This document shows, piece after piece, positions 24,358-32,539 of a stretch of 36,522 nucleotides of DNA. The stretch is taken from positions 1 through 36,522 of the forward strand of contig WFTT01000005.1 of assembly GCA_015485335.1 (NCBI GenBank), given 5' to 3'. Every line of letters begins with the position of its first letter. The stretch's first letter is position 1. The stretch is from Robiginitomaculum sp. Lineage in GTDB: Bacteria; Pseudomonadota; Alphaproteobacteria; Caulobacterales; Maricaulaceae. The notes beneath the pieces were generated by a model. It was not told where the DNA came from. It saw nothing but the letters and a program-made list of their open reading frames with translations, and made no database searches. Position numbers and translations under genes: made by a program.

Positions 24358-25766
24358 GAGGTTTCTCTGCGTTCCAGGGGCGTGGCAAGATAGCGCGTCA
24401 TGGGCGTGATCTCTTCCAGAGCCGTAAAATTAATCAAAGCGTGTTTCAGGCCGTTCAGGCTGTCTGTATTCATATAGGGGGCGGCGCAGCTTTCAAATTT
24501 GGTCCAGTATTGTTCGTCACTGAAGGGGGCGGCCTTGCTGCCTAACGGCATGGTGCGCACGGTTTTATAAACCGTGCCGTCTTTCAGCGTGATTTTTACT
24601 TCGGTCGGGCAGGCCCCTTCCAGCGCATCAACGCCGTGCAAATAAATGCGTGGATAAAGGGCGCGCACGGAGGGGCGCATCACCGCTTCCTGGGTGAAAT
24701 CGCTCAGCGTAAAATCCCCAAAAAGCAAGGCTGTGCTGAGCGCATATTCAAAAGAGAATTTCGCCTGTAACGGGTCTTGCGGGTCATGATACATCAGATT
24801 GTTCACATGCACCTGCGGCAAAGTGATATCCACCCGTTCCACGTCTTCGGCGCCAAAGCCATGTTGTTCACGCAAAATCAGAAGACCGTCCAGCGCCCGG
24901 TGCGAGGCACCGCAATTGGCAAAGCGCTTTACTCGAAAGGCGTGTTCGGTAATCAGCAAGGGCTCGCCAATCGTTTGGGTATCAAAAGTCAGGGTATGGC
25001 CATGGTCCGGATTGGTCAGGGTATCGCGCAAATGCTCGTAATCCGGGCCCACCATCAAATGATTCATGGCGTTTTTGCCATCCAGCGTGTTCATGCTGGC
25101 GGTGATGCCGGCCCGGGCAAAGCATGCCGCCATGATCCCGGCCTTGGCCGCCAGACCCGCATGCAAAGGCTTGGCCATGGTGCCAAATTGCGACATGAAC
25201 CCGGCGGCCATGCTGGTGGATAGGGAAATGGCGATGGCGGCGCGTTGCGCGTCCAGCTTTAAAAGACGGGCACAGGCCGCCGCGGCGCCCACCGCGCCCA
25301 GCGTGGCGGTGGCGTGCCAGCCCCGGTCCCGGTGATAGGGGTTCACCCCCTGGCCCACTTTGCCAATGATTTGCAGGCCAGCAATATAGGCATCAATACA
25401 GGCGGCCCCGCCAGCACCTTCCTGTTCGGCCAGCGCCAGAATGGCCGGATACAGCACCGTGGTGGCATGCGATTTTGACGGATCAAAATTATCATCAAAG
25501 TCCAGGGCATGGCCCGCCGTGCCGTTGACCAGCGCGGCCCAAGGCGCGGCCAGACGGCTCTCTTGCCCGGCGGCCATTGATGGCCCGGTGCCCCAGGTGC
25601 TGACCACCTGCGCGGCGATTTTTGTGGCCGGTTCGGCGGTGCCCGGTACGGTAACGCCGATCTGGTCGATCAGCTCACGCCAGGCGGAATGGCGGGCCTC
25701 GTCCGGCCAGTCATCCGCAGTGTTGGCCAGCCAGTGACCATAGGCTTGAACCGGGGTGTCGTGCAA
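24354..25766 (-). CDS. MmgE/PrpD family protein
   Basis: This protein of about 470 residues belongs to the MmgE/PrpD family, which includes 2-methylcitrate dehydratase and cis-aconitate decarboxylase. Signature stretches are LVNGTAGHALDFDDNFDPSKSHATTVLYPAILALAE, NPYHRDRGWHATATLGAVGAAAACARLL, MSQFGTMAKPLHAGLAAKAGIMAACFA and FANCGASHRALDGLL. The frame has no ATG near its start. I choose TTG 25766 because GGAG lies 7 nt before it; another TTG is at 25835 without a ribosome binding site. It is not next to prpB, prpC or acnD, so a methylcitrate role is not supported by context. It is coupled to the NTP transferase and divergent from the sulfotransferase. Confidence 0.85.
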   Translation of the reverse strand: MHDTPVQAYGHWLANTADDWPDEARHSAWRELIDQIGVTVPGTAEPATKIAAQVVSTWGTGPSMAAGQESRLAAPWAALVNGTAGHALDFDDNFDPSKSHATTVLYPAILALAEQEGAGGAACIDAYIAGLQIIGKVGQGVNPYHRDRGWHATATLGAVGAAAACARLLKLDAQRAAIAISLSTSMAAGFMSQFGTMAKPLHAGLAAKAGIMAACFARAGITASMNTLDGKNAMNHLMVGPDYEHLRDTLTNPDHGHTLTFDTQTIGEPLLITEHAFRVKRFANCGASHRALDGLLILREQHGFGAEDVERVDITLPQVHVNNLMYHDPQDPLQAKFSFEYALSTALLFGDFTLSDFTQEAVMRPSVRALYPRIYLHGVDALEGACPTEVKITLKDGTVYKTVRTMPLGSKAAPFSDEQYWTKFESCAAPYMNTDSLNGLKHALINFTALEEITPMTRYLATPLERRETS

Positions 25767-25991
25767 AACGGAACTCCAACAGGACAGAGATTGTGAATTT
25801 GCGCGCAAAGTGTCAAACCCAGAAGGTTCGTGCAAGGAAAAGCTGCATCAGGGGGAAGCCTTTACCCGAACTTCGCCGTACTGGCGCAAGGACTTTGCGT
25901 TTGTCCCGCTATAGGTTATGGGTACGCTAAGCGGGTATGAACGTGTATATAAGCCCGCATAAAGATATAACTGCCGGGGTGGTTGTTCAAA

Positions 25992-27131
25992 ATGGTGCCG
26001 ATTTATGCCTTGCCAGACCATGAGGTCGTAGGGCGGCTTTTGCCGGGCCGTTTTGATATTCCTGTTCCTGATGACGAGGCCGTCGCGCGTATTCGCACCC
26101 ATGCAGGGCTGATTCCTGCGGCGATCGAGCCTGCCAGCGCTCCCGGACAAATCAGCAAGATATACTGGGTGGATATTGGCACCCATGCCTATCGTGACTG
26201 GCAGCATTTGTTCACCATCGAACGTCTGGCCCAGGCAGACATGATTTCCACGGCCTTTGCCACGACCATGAATGTGCTGGATGTGGATGACCTGATAGTG
26301 GATGCCCTGATGCCATCAGGTTTTATTTTCCATACCTCGCGTTGCGGCTCTACCTTGCTGGGCAAGGCACTGGCCAGAATTCCTGCCCACTGTGTGGTCA
26401 ATCAGGGCGGCCCCTTACAGCGCGGCTTTTGGGCCGCCATGACCCAGGACTGGCAAAACGAGCTGCCCGATGATGCACTCACGGTGAAGAAATTTCGCAA
26501 TCTGGTGTTTGCGCTGACCCGGCCGCGCCTGGGTACGGAAACCACCAGTTTTGTAAAATTCATCAGCTGGAACACGCTTTATCTGGACTTTATTGCGCGG
26601 GCCTTTCCCGAAGTGCACAGCCTGTTTCTTTTCCGGGATCCGGTGGAAGTGATTGCCTCGGTGATCAAGGAAACCACCGCGGTGCTGGTGGCCAAGGACT
26701 GGCCCCAGGCCAGTTTTTTGACCGGCAAAAGCGCCGCGCAGGTGCAGAAGATGGATGATGTCAGCTATCTGGCGCACTGTTATAATAATTATTTCAAAGT
26801 GATACTGGATTCTTCATTAGCTAATGTGAAGGCTTTAGACTATCATAACCTAAGACCCGATACATTGGGGCAGGTTTTAAAGTCAGGGTTTTCCTTTGTG
26901 CCGGATGAACAGGTGATCGCTGAAATGTGTACACAGTTTCGCTTCCATTCAAAGGATGATTCTGATACGAGCACCTTCCAAAGTGATGGCAGCGCTAAGC
27001 AGGCTGCTGTTTCTGAGAAGGATAGAATACAAATAGAGCGCATTACAAAGGCGCTGCTTGGGCGATTGCGAGCGGCTCCAAAAACCCTTTTCGGGGGTAA
27101 TGAACTGAGTTCCCGAGGGGCCGTAAGTTGA
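25992..27131 (+). CDS. Sulfotransferase family protein
   Basis: This 379-residue protein carries the 5'-phosphosulfate binding loop FIFHTSRCGSTLLGKALAR (about residues 111-129) and the 3'-phosphate block SLFLFRDPVEVIASV (about 210), the two signatures of PAPS-dependent sulfotransferases. The N-terminal 100 residues are a less familiar extension. ATG 25992 was chosen over TTG 25983, with GGGGTGG upstream. Acceptor is unknown; the glycosyltransferase 16 nt downstream suggests a surface glycan or lipid. The last third (after about 26,800) is clearly more AT-rich than the first two thirds and uses different codons, which suggests a mosaic or relaxed gene end. Confidence 0.75.
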   Translation: MVPIYALPDHEVVGRLLPGRFDIPVPDDEAVARIRTHAGLIPAAIEPASAPGQISKIYWVDIGTHAYRDWQHLFTIERLAQADMISTAFATTMNVLDVDDLIVDALMPSGFIFHTSRCGSTLLGKALARIPAHCVVNQGGPLQRGFWAAMTQDWQNELPDDALTVKKFRNLVFALTRPRLGTETTSFVKFISWNTLYLDFIARAFPEVHSLFLFRDPVEVIASVIKETTAVLVAKDWPQASFLTGKSAAQVQKMDDVSYLAHCYNNYFKVILDSSLANVKALDYHNLRPDTLGQVLKSGFSFVPDEQVIAEMCTQFRFHSKDDSDTSTFQSDGSAKQAAVSEKDRIQIERITKALLGRLRAAPKTLFGGNELSSRGAVS

Positions 27132-27147
27132 AAAGTGGGTATTGTCT

Positions 27148-27909
27148 ATGAGTGGTGCAACAACGCCGGTCCTATTATCGGTTATCATTCCTAACCATAA
27201 TTACGGCCAGTTTATTGGTGAAACCGTCGCCAGCCTGTCACGGCAGGACTATTCCCCTTTGGAAATTGTCATTGTTGATGATGCCAGCTCGGACAATTCC
27301 GTAGAAATCATCAAGGATCTGATCGAGTCCTATAAAGGCAAGCTGGATATCTCTCTGATCGAGATGAAGAAAAATGCCGGCAAAGTGGCGGCGGTAAATC
27401 GTGCCATGGAGGTGGTGACGGGCCAGTATTGCCTGCTTCTGGATTCTGATGACTATCTGATGGACAACCATATCGTCCGGTGTCTGGCGGTGCTGGAACG
27501 CGCCCGCAGCGAAGACAAAAAAGTCGGCTTTGTCTATATGGACTGCCATCTGATCTCCGCCAGTGGGGAATTTCTGGAACGGGGCCGTTCGGCCCCATTT
27601 GATGCGGACCTGATCCGCACGCTCAGCTATATTCCCGAACCTGCTTTGGTATTGATGGAGGCCATGAAACAAGTGGCCCCGTTTGACGAAAGCGTGCGCA
27701 AGGGCACCAAACAGGACAAATGGTGCCGGATTATCGCCAATGGCTGGACCGGCGTTTATATCCCCGAACCGCTGTTTTGCTATCGCATGCACAATAACAA
27801 TCTTTCCGGGATTGGCGCGCGGGTACAAGAAGAAGTCGAAAACGGTAAAACCGGCGAGCGTATCTTATCTGGCTATTGGCCGGTGGCGTCTCGCAAAAAA
27901 ACCGGCTGA
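27148..27909 (+). CDS. Family 2 glycosyltransferase
   Basis: This 253-residue protein has a GT-A fold N terminus (LLSVIIPNHNYGQFIGETVASLSRQDYSPLEIVIVDDASSDNS) and the metal-binding DxD-type motif in YCLLLDSDDYLM near residue 98. A later acidic and aromatic region (FDESVRKGTKQDKWCRI) fits the acceptor side. It is short, with no membrane segment, so it is a soluble transferase for a surface polysaccharide or glycolipid. An in-frame TTG (27142) precedes ATG 27148, and neither has a strong ribosome binding site. It pairs with the sulfotransferase gene, and it is the last gene before the AT-rich accessory patch. Confidence 0.88.
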   Translation: MSGATTPVLLSVIIPNHNYGQFIGETVASLSRQDYSPLEIVIVDDASSDNSVEIIKDLIESYKGKLDISLIEMKKNAGKVAAVNRAMEVVTGQYCLLLDSDDYLMDNHIVRCLAVLERARSEDKKVGFVYMDCHLISASGEFLERGRSAPFDADLIRTLSYIPEPALVLMEAMKQVAPFDESVRKGTKQDKWCRIIANGWTGVYIPEPLFCYRMHNNNLSGIGARVQEEVENGKTGERILSGYWPVASRKKTG

Positions 27910-27942
27910 AATTCACAGCATCGTTTCAATAACTGGATTGAC

Positions 27943-28472
27943 CTAGCGGTCTATCATTGAGATTTGCTCAATAATTTGCCTTTTTAGTTCATCAGATTCT
28001 TGTTCAAATTTTATTTGGGCTTTCTGAAAAGGTTTAATGAATGACGACCCATCACCCCTTAGTTTGTATGATTGTTTGTGATCATGCACAATATTATTGT
28101 GCTCCTCTAATGCCATTCGCACGCGCTTATATTGAGGGATAATTTTGGGAAAGTAAGCATGGATCAGGAACTCCATACGATGGGGGCAATGTTCTTGGAA
28201 TCTCTTGAGTTATATTGATCCAGATGATCATTATATGATACTTCACCGCGCATGACAGCGTAGAGCGATATATGCGATGTGAAGACCAATGTAGCCCAAT
28301 TTGCGACCAAATTGTAGAGTTCTTCGCCAGAACTTCTTAGACGTTCCTGTTGATGTTTGAGGCTTTGCAGTTTGTTTTGTTTTTCAGTTGAGCGTTCTAA
28401 AAGTTTATTGGACAAAAAGACACCAGCAAGTGCCGATCCACTGGCTAGAATCCACATCACAATCTGCGACAC
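27943..28472 (-). pseudogene. Frameshifted one-TM coiled-coil protein gene
   Basis: Two overlapping minus-strand frames read as one gene. The upstream part starts at GTG 28472 (AAGGTGGAG before it) and encodes a membrane anchor (WILASGSALAGVFLSN), a charged coiled coil and a domain ending at TGA 28164. The downstream frame encodes IHAYFPKIIPQYKRVR and a second charged helix to 27943. A single extra C in the five-C run (plus-strand GGGGG, 28182-28186) joins them into a 176-residue protein with the natural-looking junction NIAPHRMEFLI. It is therefore a recent 1-base deletion, a sequencing error or a programmed -1 frameshift on the C run. Function is unknown. It follows higA by only 10 nt and is more AT-rich than the core genes. 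Confidence 0.6.
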
Positions 28473-28482
28473 TAACTCCACC

Positions 28483-28773
28483 TTAGGCACTGGCCATTGG
28501 CTGAACAGTCTTTTGCAATTCAGCAAAGCGGTCTCGCTTGGCGATGCGCAGCTCATAGTCCTTTTGCAGGTTGAGCCAAAAGCCGTTGCTCATATTAAAG
28601 AACAGGCTAAAGCGCAGCGCCATATCAGCCGATATTGCTCGCTTGCCATCTATGATCTTTTTGATCGCTGCACGATCAACGCCAATCGCTTTGGCAAATG
28701 TGCCGGGCTTAATGCCCAGATCATCCAAGAAATCTTGTTTAAGCATTACACCGGGATGTTCTATCTCTATCAT
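28483..28773 (-). CDS. higA: HigA-type antitoxin
   Basis: This 96-residue HTH protein matches HigA/VapI antitoxins: the start IEIEHPGVMLKQDFLDDLGI, the helix-turn-helix GTFAKAIGVDRAAIKKIIDGKRAISADMALRFSLFF and the C-terminal FWLNLQKDYELRIAKR. It neutralises HigB and represses the operon. The frame extends to a TTG at 28803, but ATG 28773 has AAAGG upstream and gives the family start. It follows higB by 16 nt, the usual toxin-first order. The C-terminal AELQKTVQPMASA is followed by a gene for a broken membrane protein. Confidence 0.9.
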   Translation of the reverse strand: MIEIEHPGVMLKQDFLDDLGIKPGTFAKAIGVDRAAIKKIIDGKRAISADMALRFSLFFNMSNGFWLNLQKDYELRIAKRDRFAELQKTVQPMASA

Positions 28774-28789
28774 CTCATCACGCCTTTCA

Positions 28790-29071
28790 TCAGTGATAAT
28801 CAATCAGCTCTACATCATGTGCAAAGCCATCAATCCATTTAAAGGTGATCCGCCATTGTCTGTTTACCCATATGGCGTAATGGTCTCTCAAATCACCTTG
28901 TTTTTTCTCAAGCTTATTAGATGGCGGAACTTGTAGGTCTTCAACATTTTCTGCGGCCTCGATATATCGCAAACGGCGCAGAACTTTCTTTTGAAGATCA
29001 GCATCCATTTTTTTGACTAAATGCCCGTCAAATATCTGCTTGGTTCGCTTATCCGCAAAACTCTTAATCAT
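28790..29071 (-). CDS. higB: HigB-type ribonuclease toxin
   Basis: This 93-residue protein of the RelE/HigB fold cleaves mRNA on the ribosome. Conserved blocks are the start IKSFADKRTKQIFDGH, VLRRLRYIEAAENVEDLQVPPSNKLEKKQGDLRDHYAIWVNRQWRI and the end FKWIDGFAHDVELIDYH, which contains the C-terminal catalytic His/Asp/Tyr region. ATG 29071 has only a weak ribosome binding site. It is the first gene of the higBA pair, in the AT-rich patch between the glycosyltransferase gene and tRNA-Thr. Confidence 0.92.
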   Translation of the reverse strand: MIKSFADKRTKQIFDGHLVKKMDADLQKKVLRRLRYIEAAENVEDLQVPPSNKLEKKQGDLRDHYAIWVNRQWRITFKWIDGFAHDVELIDYH

Positions 29072-29238
29072 ATATGTAGCCTATCAGACAACGTAAAATT
29101 AGTCAAGATAAAGTTGCCCCCTAAGCAACGTATGTGTTTTTTGTAAAATGACCTCTGAATCATGATTGTTTTCACCATAATATAAGCTGAAAAATACAGT
29201 GAACGGCTTTTGGAAAAAGCTTGTCGTTGCGTCCTTTG

Positions 29239-29325
29239 AGGCCGCTTTGCGGCACCTAAGAGCTTGCCCCGACGAAGGCCGGGGCTGAGGAAGGATAAGA
29301 GAAAAATCCTGTCCTCAAATAGCGG
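29239..29325. repeat. Degenerate palindromic element near tRNA-Thr
   Basis: The stretch between higB and tRNA-Thr holds two hairpins: GCCGC-TTT-GCGGC (29241-29253) and GCCCCG-ACGAAGGC-CGGGGC (29266-29285). CTGAGGAAGGAT and TCCTGTCCTC lie to the right. The order resembles a decayed copy of the palindromic unit at 10050-10111. No gene is visible in 29072-29355. Confidence 0.4.
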
Positions 29326-29355
29326 GCGCCAGCACCACGATAGGACGAGAAAAAA

Positions 29356-29430
29356 TGGTGCCGCAGGGGAGAATTGAACTCCCGACCTCGTCATTACCAA
29401 TGACGCGCTCTACCACTGAGCTACTGCGGC
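29356..29430 (-). tRNA. tRNA-Thr (anticodon GGT)
   Basis: On the minus strand the acceptor stem GCCGCAG / CTGCGGC, the D-arm GCTCAGTGGTAGAGC, the anticodon stem CGTCA/TGACG with loop TTGGTAA and the T-arm around GTTCAATTC form a complete cloverleaf. The anticodon GGT lies at plus 29396-29398 and reads ACC and ACU threonine codons. The 3' CCA is encoded (29358-29356) and is followed by a short T-rich stretch (TTTTTTC) that may help end transcription. The body is 72 nt plus CCA. Confidence 0.95.
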
Positions 29431-29556
29431 CTTTTCCAAGCCATGGAGGCGGTCTATCATCATAGACAAATGCCTGTTGGGCTGCGCATATAACCCAGTG
29501 ATCGGGCGAGATAAAGGGTACAGTCACATTCCTTCTGCAAATGGGTGCTTTTTTTC

Positions 29557-29691
29557 ATGCGTAAAGCTGTTGATGAGAACAAAAACAAGCCAAAAAAGGC
29601 TATGCCGCAAACCAAGGAAGAGCGTTTGGCCGAGGCCTTGCGCGCCAATTTGCGCCGTCGCAAAGCGGGCAAGGCCAAGCCGACGGGCTAA
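29557..29691 (+). CDS. Small basic protein upstream of murA
   Basis: This frame encodes 44 residues, rich in lysine and arginine, with the core TKEERLAEALRANLRRRKAG. Very short basic proteins of this type (EARLAEALRANLKRRKAQ) are, from memory, found just before murA in many alphaproteobacteria, so context and sequence agree. The ribosome binding site is weak, and an internal ATG at codon 16 (MPQTKEERL) could be the real start. Function is not known; it may be RNA- or ribosome-bound, which is inference. The gap to murA is 74 nt. Confidence 0.7.
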   Translation: MRKAVDENKNKPKKAMPQTKEERLAEALRANLRRRKAGKAKPTG

Positions 29692-29765
29692 GGCGGGCTG
29701 GTGGTATCCTGAAAACGCCATGATTTACGCTTGCCCTTGCCTTTTTAGCTCTCTAATCCCTCCCC

Positions 29766-31037
29766 ATGGATCGTATTCTGATAAATGGCGGCAATCCTCT
29801 AACGGGCAGTGTTCGCATTAATGGTGCCAAAAACTCGGCGCTAAAGCTGATGGCTGCATCGCTGCTTTGTGATGAGCCATTAACCCTGACCAATATGCCA
29901 GATCTGGCAGACACCCGCTTTATGGCGCACCTGCTGAAGCATTTAGGCGTTGAGGTGAGCCGTCAGAACGGCACCCAAATGGTATTGCATGCCAATACCA
30001 TGGCCGAGCCCTATGCCCCATATGATCTGGTGCGCAAAATGCGTGCGACGTTTAATGTGCTGGGACCATTGCTGGCCCGGCGAGGCAGGGCGCGGGTGTC
30101 CTTGCCTGGTGGTTGTGCCATTGGGGCGCGTCCGGTGGACCTGCATCTGAAGGCGCTTGAGGCTATGGGGGCTGAGATAGAGCTGGACGAGGGCTATGCC
30201 ATGGCCAAGGCCCCCAAGGGGTTGCACGGTGCCATGATCAGCTTTCCCTTCGTTTCGGTGGGGGCCACCGAACATGCCATGCTGGCGGCGGTGCTGGCCA
30301 AGGGCGAAACGGTGCTGGAAAATGCTGCAAGAGAGCCGGAAATTGTGGATCTGGCGGTGTGTCTGAATGCCATGGGCGCCCGGATTGAAGGTGGCGGCAG
30401 CGCCCGGATCATCATTGCCGGGGTGGATCATCTGGGCGGCACCACGCACCGGGTGGTGCCCGACCGGATCGAGGCCGGCACTTATGCGCTGGCAGTGGCG
30501 GCCACCGGTGGTAATGTGTGTATTGAAAACTGTGACCCGTCGCATCTGGGCGCGCTGTGGGGCCGCATGCGGGCCATCGGGGTTTCGGTAGAGACCGTGG
30601 ACGCGCAAAGCGTGCGTATTATCCAGACGGACCAGCGTTGCCAGGCCGCGGATGTGGAAACCCAGGCCTATCCCGGTTTTCCTACGGATTTACAGGCGCA
30701 ATTCATGGCGGTGGTTTGCCGTGCCCAAGGGGCATCCATCATTCGGGAAACCATATTCGAGAACCGCTTTATGCATGCGCCGGAACTAAGCCGTCTGGGT
30801 GCAGACATCACCGTGCATGGACGCGAAGCGGTGGTGCGCGGCGTAGAGGTTTTGCATGGAGCGCCGGTGATGGCGACAGATTTGCGCGCCAGTGTCAGCC
30901 TGGTCATTGCGGGACTGGCCGCCCAGGGGCAGACCGAGGTTAATCGGGTCTACCACCTGGATCGCGGCTTTGAAGGGTTGGAACGCAAGCTGGGCGCGCT
31001 GGGTGCCGATATCAAACGGGTCAGCAGTGGCCCTTAA
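29766..31037 (+). CDS. murA: UDP-N-acetylglucosamine 1-carboxyvinyltransferase
   Basis: MurA adds enolpyruvate from PEP to UDP-GlcNAc, the first committed step of peptidoglycan synthesis. The 423-residue protein has the start [34 protein letters not shown], the lysine in GAKNSALK (residue 22), and the active-site cysteine 117 in [16 protein letters not shown], so it should be fosfomycin-sensitive. The C-terminal block [12 protein letters not shown] and the end [19 protein letters not shown] are normal. The gene follows the small basic ORF and is convergent with a cytochrome c gene 9 nt away. Confidence 0.98.
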   Translation: MDRILINGGNPLTGSVRINGAKNSALKLMAASLLCDEPLTLTNMPDLADTRFMAHLLKHLGVEVSRQNGTQMVLHANTMAEPYAPYDLVRKMRATFNVLGPLLARRGRARVSLPGGCAIGARPVDLHLKALEAMGAEIELDEGYAMAKAPKGLHGAMISFPFVSVGATEHAMLAAVLAKGETVLENAAREPEIVDLAVCLNAMGARIEGGGSARIIIAGVDHLGGTTHRVVPDRIEAGTYALAVAATGGNVCIENCDPSHLGALWGRMRAIGVSVETVDAQSVRIIQTDQRCQAADVETQAYPGFPTDLQAQFMAVVCRAQGASIIRETIFENRFMHAPELSRLGADITVHGREAVVRGVEVLHGAPVMATDLRASVSLVIAGLAAQGQTEVNRVYHLDRGFEGLERKLGALGADIKRVSSGP

Positions 31038-31046
31038 CGCGGTGGA

Positions 31047-31430
31047 TTAGTCGTCCAGACTGTCCAGATATTCAATAACCGCCTTGCGGTCGGCCTCATT
31101 TTTCAAACCCGGAAAGATCATTTTGGTCTTGGCGACCAGTGCGCGGGGCTGAATCAGATAGGTATCCAGGGTTTTGGCATCCCAGACGGCCCCGCCGGCA
31201 CCAAAGGCCTTCATGGCTTCGCTGTATTTATATCCGGGTACGGTACCCGGCGTGCGGCCAACTACCCCATACAGGCTGGGGCCGACTTTCTTTTTGCCTT
31301 CGACATTCGAATGGCAAACCCGGCATTTCTTAAACACCGCTTCACCAGCCGAGGTATCGGCCATGGCGGCCCCGGCATTGATGGTCAGTGCCAAGGCGCT
31401 GCCGATGAGCAAAAGAGATGATGTACGCAT
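31047..31430 (-). CDS. Small periplasmic cytochrome c (c2-like)
   Basis: This 127-residue protein has a signal peptide (LLLIGSALALTINAGAAMA, cleavage near residue 24) and one haem site CRVCH (Cys36, Cys39, His40) near the mature N terminus. The distal methionine is in AKTKMIFPGLKN. The spacing VGPSLYGVVGRTPGTVPGYKYSEAMK matches class I cytochrome c/c2 carriers. It probably shuttles electrons in the periplasm between the bc1 complex and an oxidase. ATG 31430 (AAGGATAA upstream) is preferred to the in-frame start at 31481. The gene upstream on the same strand also encodes a c-type cytochrome, 178 nt away. Confidence 0.92.
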   Translation of the reverse strand: MRTSSLLLIGSALALTINAGAAMADTSAGEAVFKKCRVCHSNVEGKKKVGPSLYGVVGRTPGTVPGYKYSEAMKAFGAGGAVWDAKTLDTYLIQPRALVAKTKMIFPGLKNEADRKAVIEYLDSLDD

Positions 31431-31552
31431 GATATTATCCTTGTTTTGGCGAGGCAGGCTCGCAAATTTGCAATCTCTCATGGTGCGGGATGAACCTGTA
31501 TGTTTCAGGTCTGCCCTAACACCATATCCCCCATGCCCTGTTCAAACCATTA

Positions 31553-31573
31553 CGCCCACCGTGATGGTGGGCG
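31553..31573 (-). terminator. Hairpin downstream of the repeat-rich cytochrome gene
   Basis: CGCCCACC-GTGAT-GGTGGGCG is a perfect 8-bp stem, about 36 bases after the stop of the cytochrome gene that ends at 31609. No T-run follows on the minus strand, so termination is possible but not proven. It lies in the 178-bp gap before the smaller cytochrome gene. Confidence 0.4.
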
Positions 31574-31608
31574 CAAGGCTCGTGTGCATTTATCTTAAAT
31601 GCTCACCC

Positions 31609-32292
31609 CTATTTCGCAGCATATTCTTTTTGCAGCACCTCGACATAGGCTGTCAGGGCGGCCAGTTCTTCGGAATCCCAAGGCAGCGGCTTGGCCTCCA
31701 TGGGTTGCTGCATGCAAACCTGTACCATGGATTCGGCGGTCAGCTTTTTCTGGCCATAAATGTCTTTGCCCATGGCCACATAGTGGGGGTAGGGCTGTTT
31801 GAAGGTGTCGTTATAGCCAGCCATATCGGTATGACAGCTATTGCAGTTCAACCCATTGGTGGAAAGCGATGAGTCGCCATAAAGCTCTTTGCCGCGAGCG
31901 ACCAGCTGACGGCGATCCCCTTTATACTTTTTGGAAAACATGGGGCGTTTGATGTCTTTGGGATTGCCTTCGGCTTCGCCCTCGGCCTCTCCTTTGGCTT
32001 CCCCTTCTGCCTCACCCTTGGCTTCTCCTTCGGCTTCGCCCTTGGCCTCGCCTTCTGCCTCGCCTTTGGCTTCACCCTTGGCCTTGTGCATTTTAGCTTC
32101 GGCCTCACCTTCGCCGCGGGCTTCTTTTTTGGCTTCGCCTTGGGCCTCTCCGGCGGCCTGTTCAAAGGCCGCGGTCTCCGCGTTTGCTGTCTGGCTGATA
32201 CCAAGGCCCGCCACCATTAACGGCGTCGAGTACAAAAGTCCCTTGGCCAGATTTTTCAGTAATTTTTGGCGTTTTTCCTGACGGTCTTGCAT
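31609..32292 (-). CDS. Cytochrome c with Gly-Glu-Ala-Lys/Glu repeat domain
   Basis: This 227-residue protein starts with a charged N terminus and a signal peptide (LLYSTPLMVAGLGISQTANA). Residues about 47-109 are a low-complexity tract built on four-residue units GEAE and GEAK. The C-terminal 110 residues form a monohaem cytochrome c domain with CNSCH (Cys150-His154) and a candidate ligand region VCMQQPMEAKPL (about 192-202). The domain recalls SoxX-like or other single-haem cytochromes, but I cannot assign a partner. The repeats form a Glu/Lys-rich linker and are encoded by 12- and 24-bp DNA units that can change copy number in frame. ATG 32292 with AAGGGGA upstream is preferred to the open frame start at 32487. 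It is divergent from the TTL fusion gene. Confidence 0.85.
   Translation of the reverse strand: MQDRQEKRQKLLKNLAKGLLYSTPLMVAGLGISQTANAETAAFEQAAGEAQGEAKKEARGEGEAEAKMHKAKGEAKGEAEGEAKGEAEGEAKGEAEGEAKGEAEGEAEGNPKDIKRPMFSKKYKGDRRQLVARGKELYGDSSLSTNGLNCNSCHTDMAGYNDTFKQPYPHYVAMGKDIYGQKKLTAESMVQVCMQQPMEAKPLPWDSEELAALTAYVEVLQKEYAAK
31960..32090. repeat. In-frame 12/24-bp tandem repeats within the cytochrome gene
   Basis: This stretch is built from near-identical 12-base units of the type TTCGCCCTTGGC and TTCTGCCTCGCC (plus strand), pairing into 24-base units that encode GEAEGEAK. The copies differ mainly at third codon positions. Copy number can vary by replication slippage without breaking the frame. 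Confidence 0.8.
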
Positions 32293-32539
32293 GGTTTTCC
32301 CCTTAGCATGATGGTTGCCCGCGGCAGCATATGGAAACGCAGTGACAGGCGGGGCACCCTTGGCACCCGACCATGACAGGCTATGGGCAGGGGGGAGGCG
32401 AAGCAAAACACTTGTAATCTCGCAGAAGTAACAATTTCGAGAGGTCTGGCCCTGTTCCGGGGGAACGCGGCGGTGTGTGCTTGACATCCCTTTGCTTAAC
32501 CATGCTCATTCGGGCATGGGTAATGGACAAGGGATCAGG

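Noticed and set aside
27943-28176. The 77-residue frame as an independent gene
   Set aside because: No ribosome binding site is present at its ATG, and it continues naturally from the upstream frame after one base change.
29078-29106. TTGACT-N17-TAGGCT as a higBA promoter
   Set aside because: The -10 element is poor and lies within about 7 bases of the higB start codon, so it would give an almost leaderless message. It is possible but not supported enough to list.
27900-29430. Integrated element with attachment sites at tRNA-Thr
   Set aside because: No integrase and no obvious duplicate of the tRNA end were seen on the other side; only the composition and gene content suggest an island.
31960-32090. 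Short tandem repeats as a CRISPR-like array or origin iterons
   Set aside because: Units are 12 bp, contiguous and encode GEAE/GEAK in frame within a secreted cytochrome.
32496-32510. TTAACCAT followed by CATT before the TTL fusion gene, as a second CtrA box
   Set aside because: The second half-site is CATT instead of TTAA, so only half the consensus is present.
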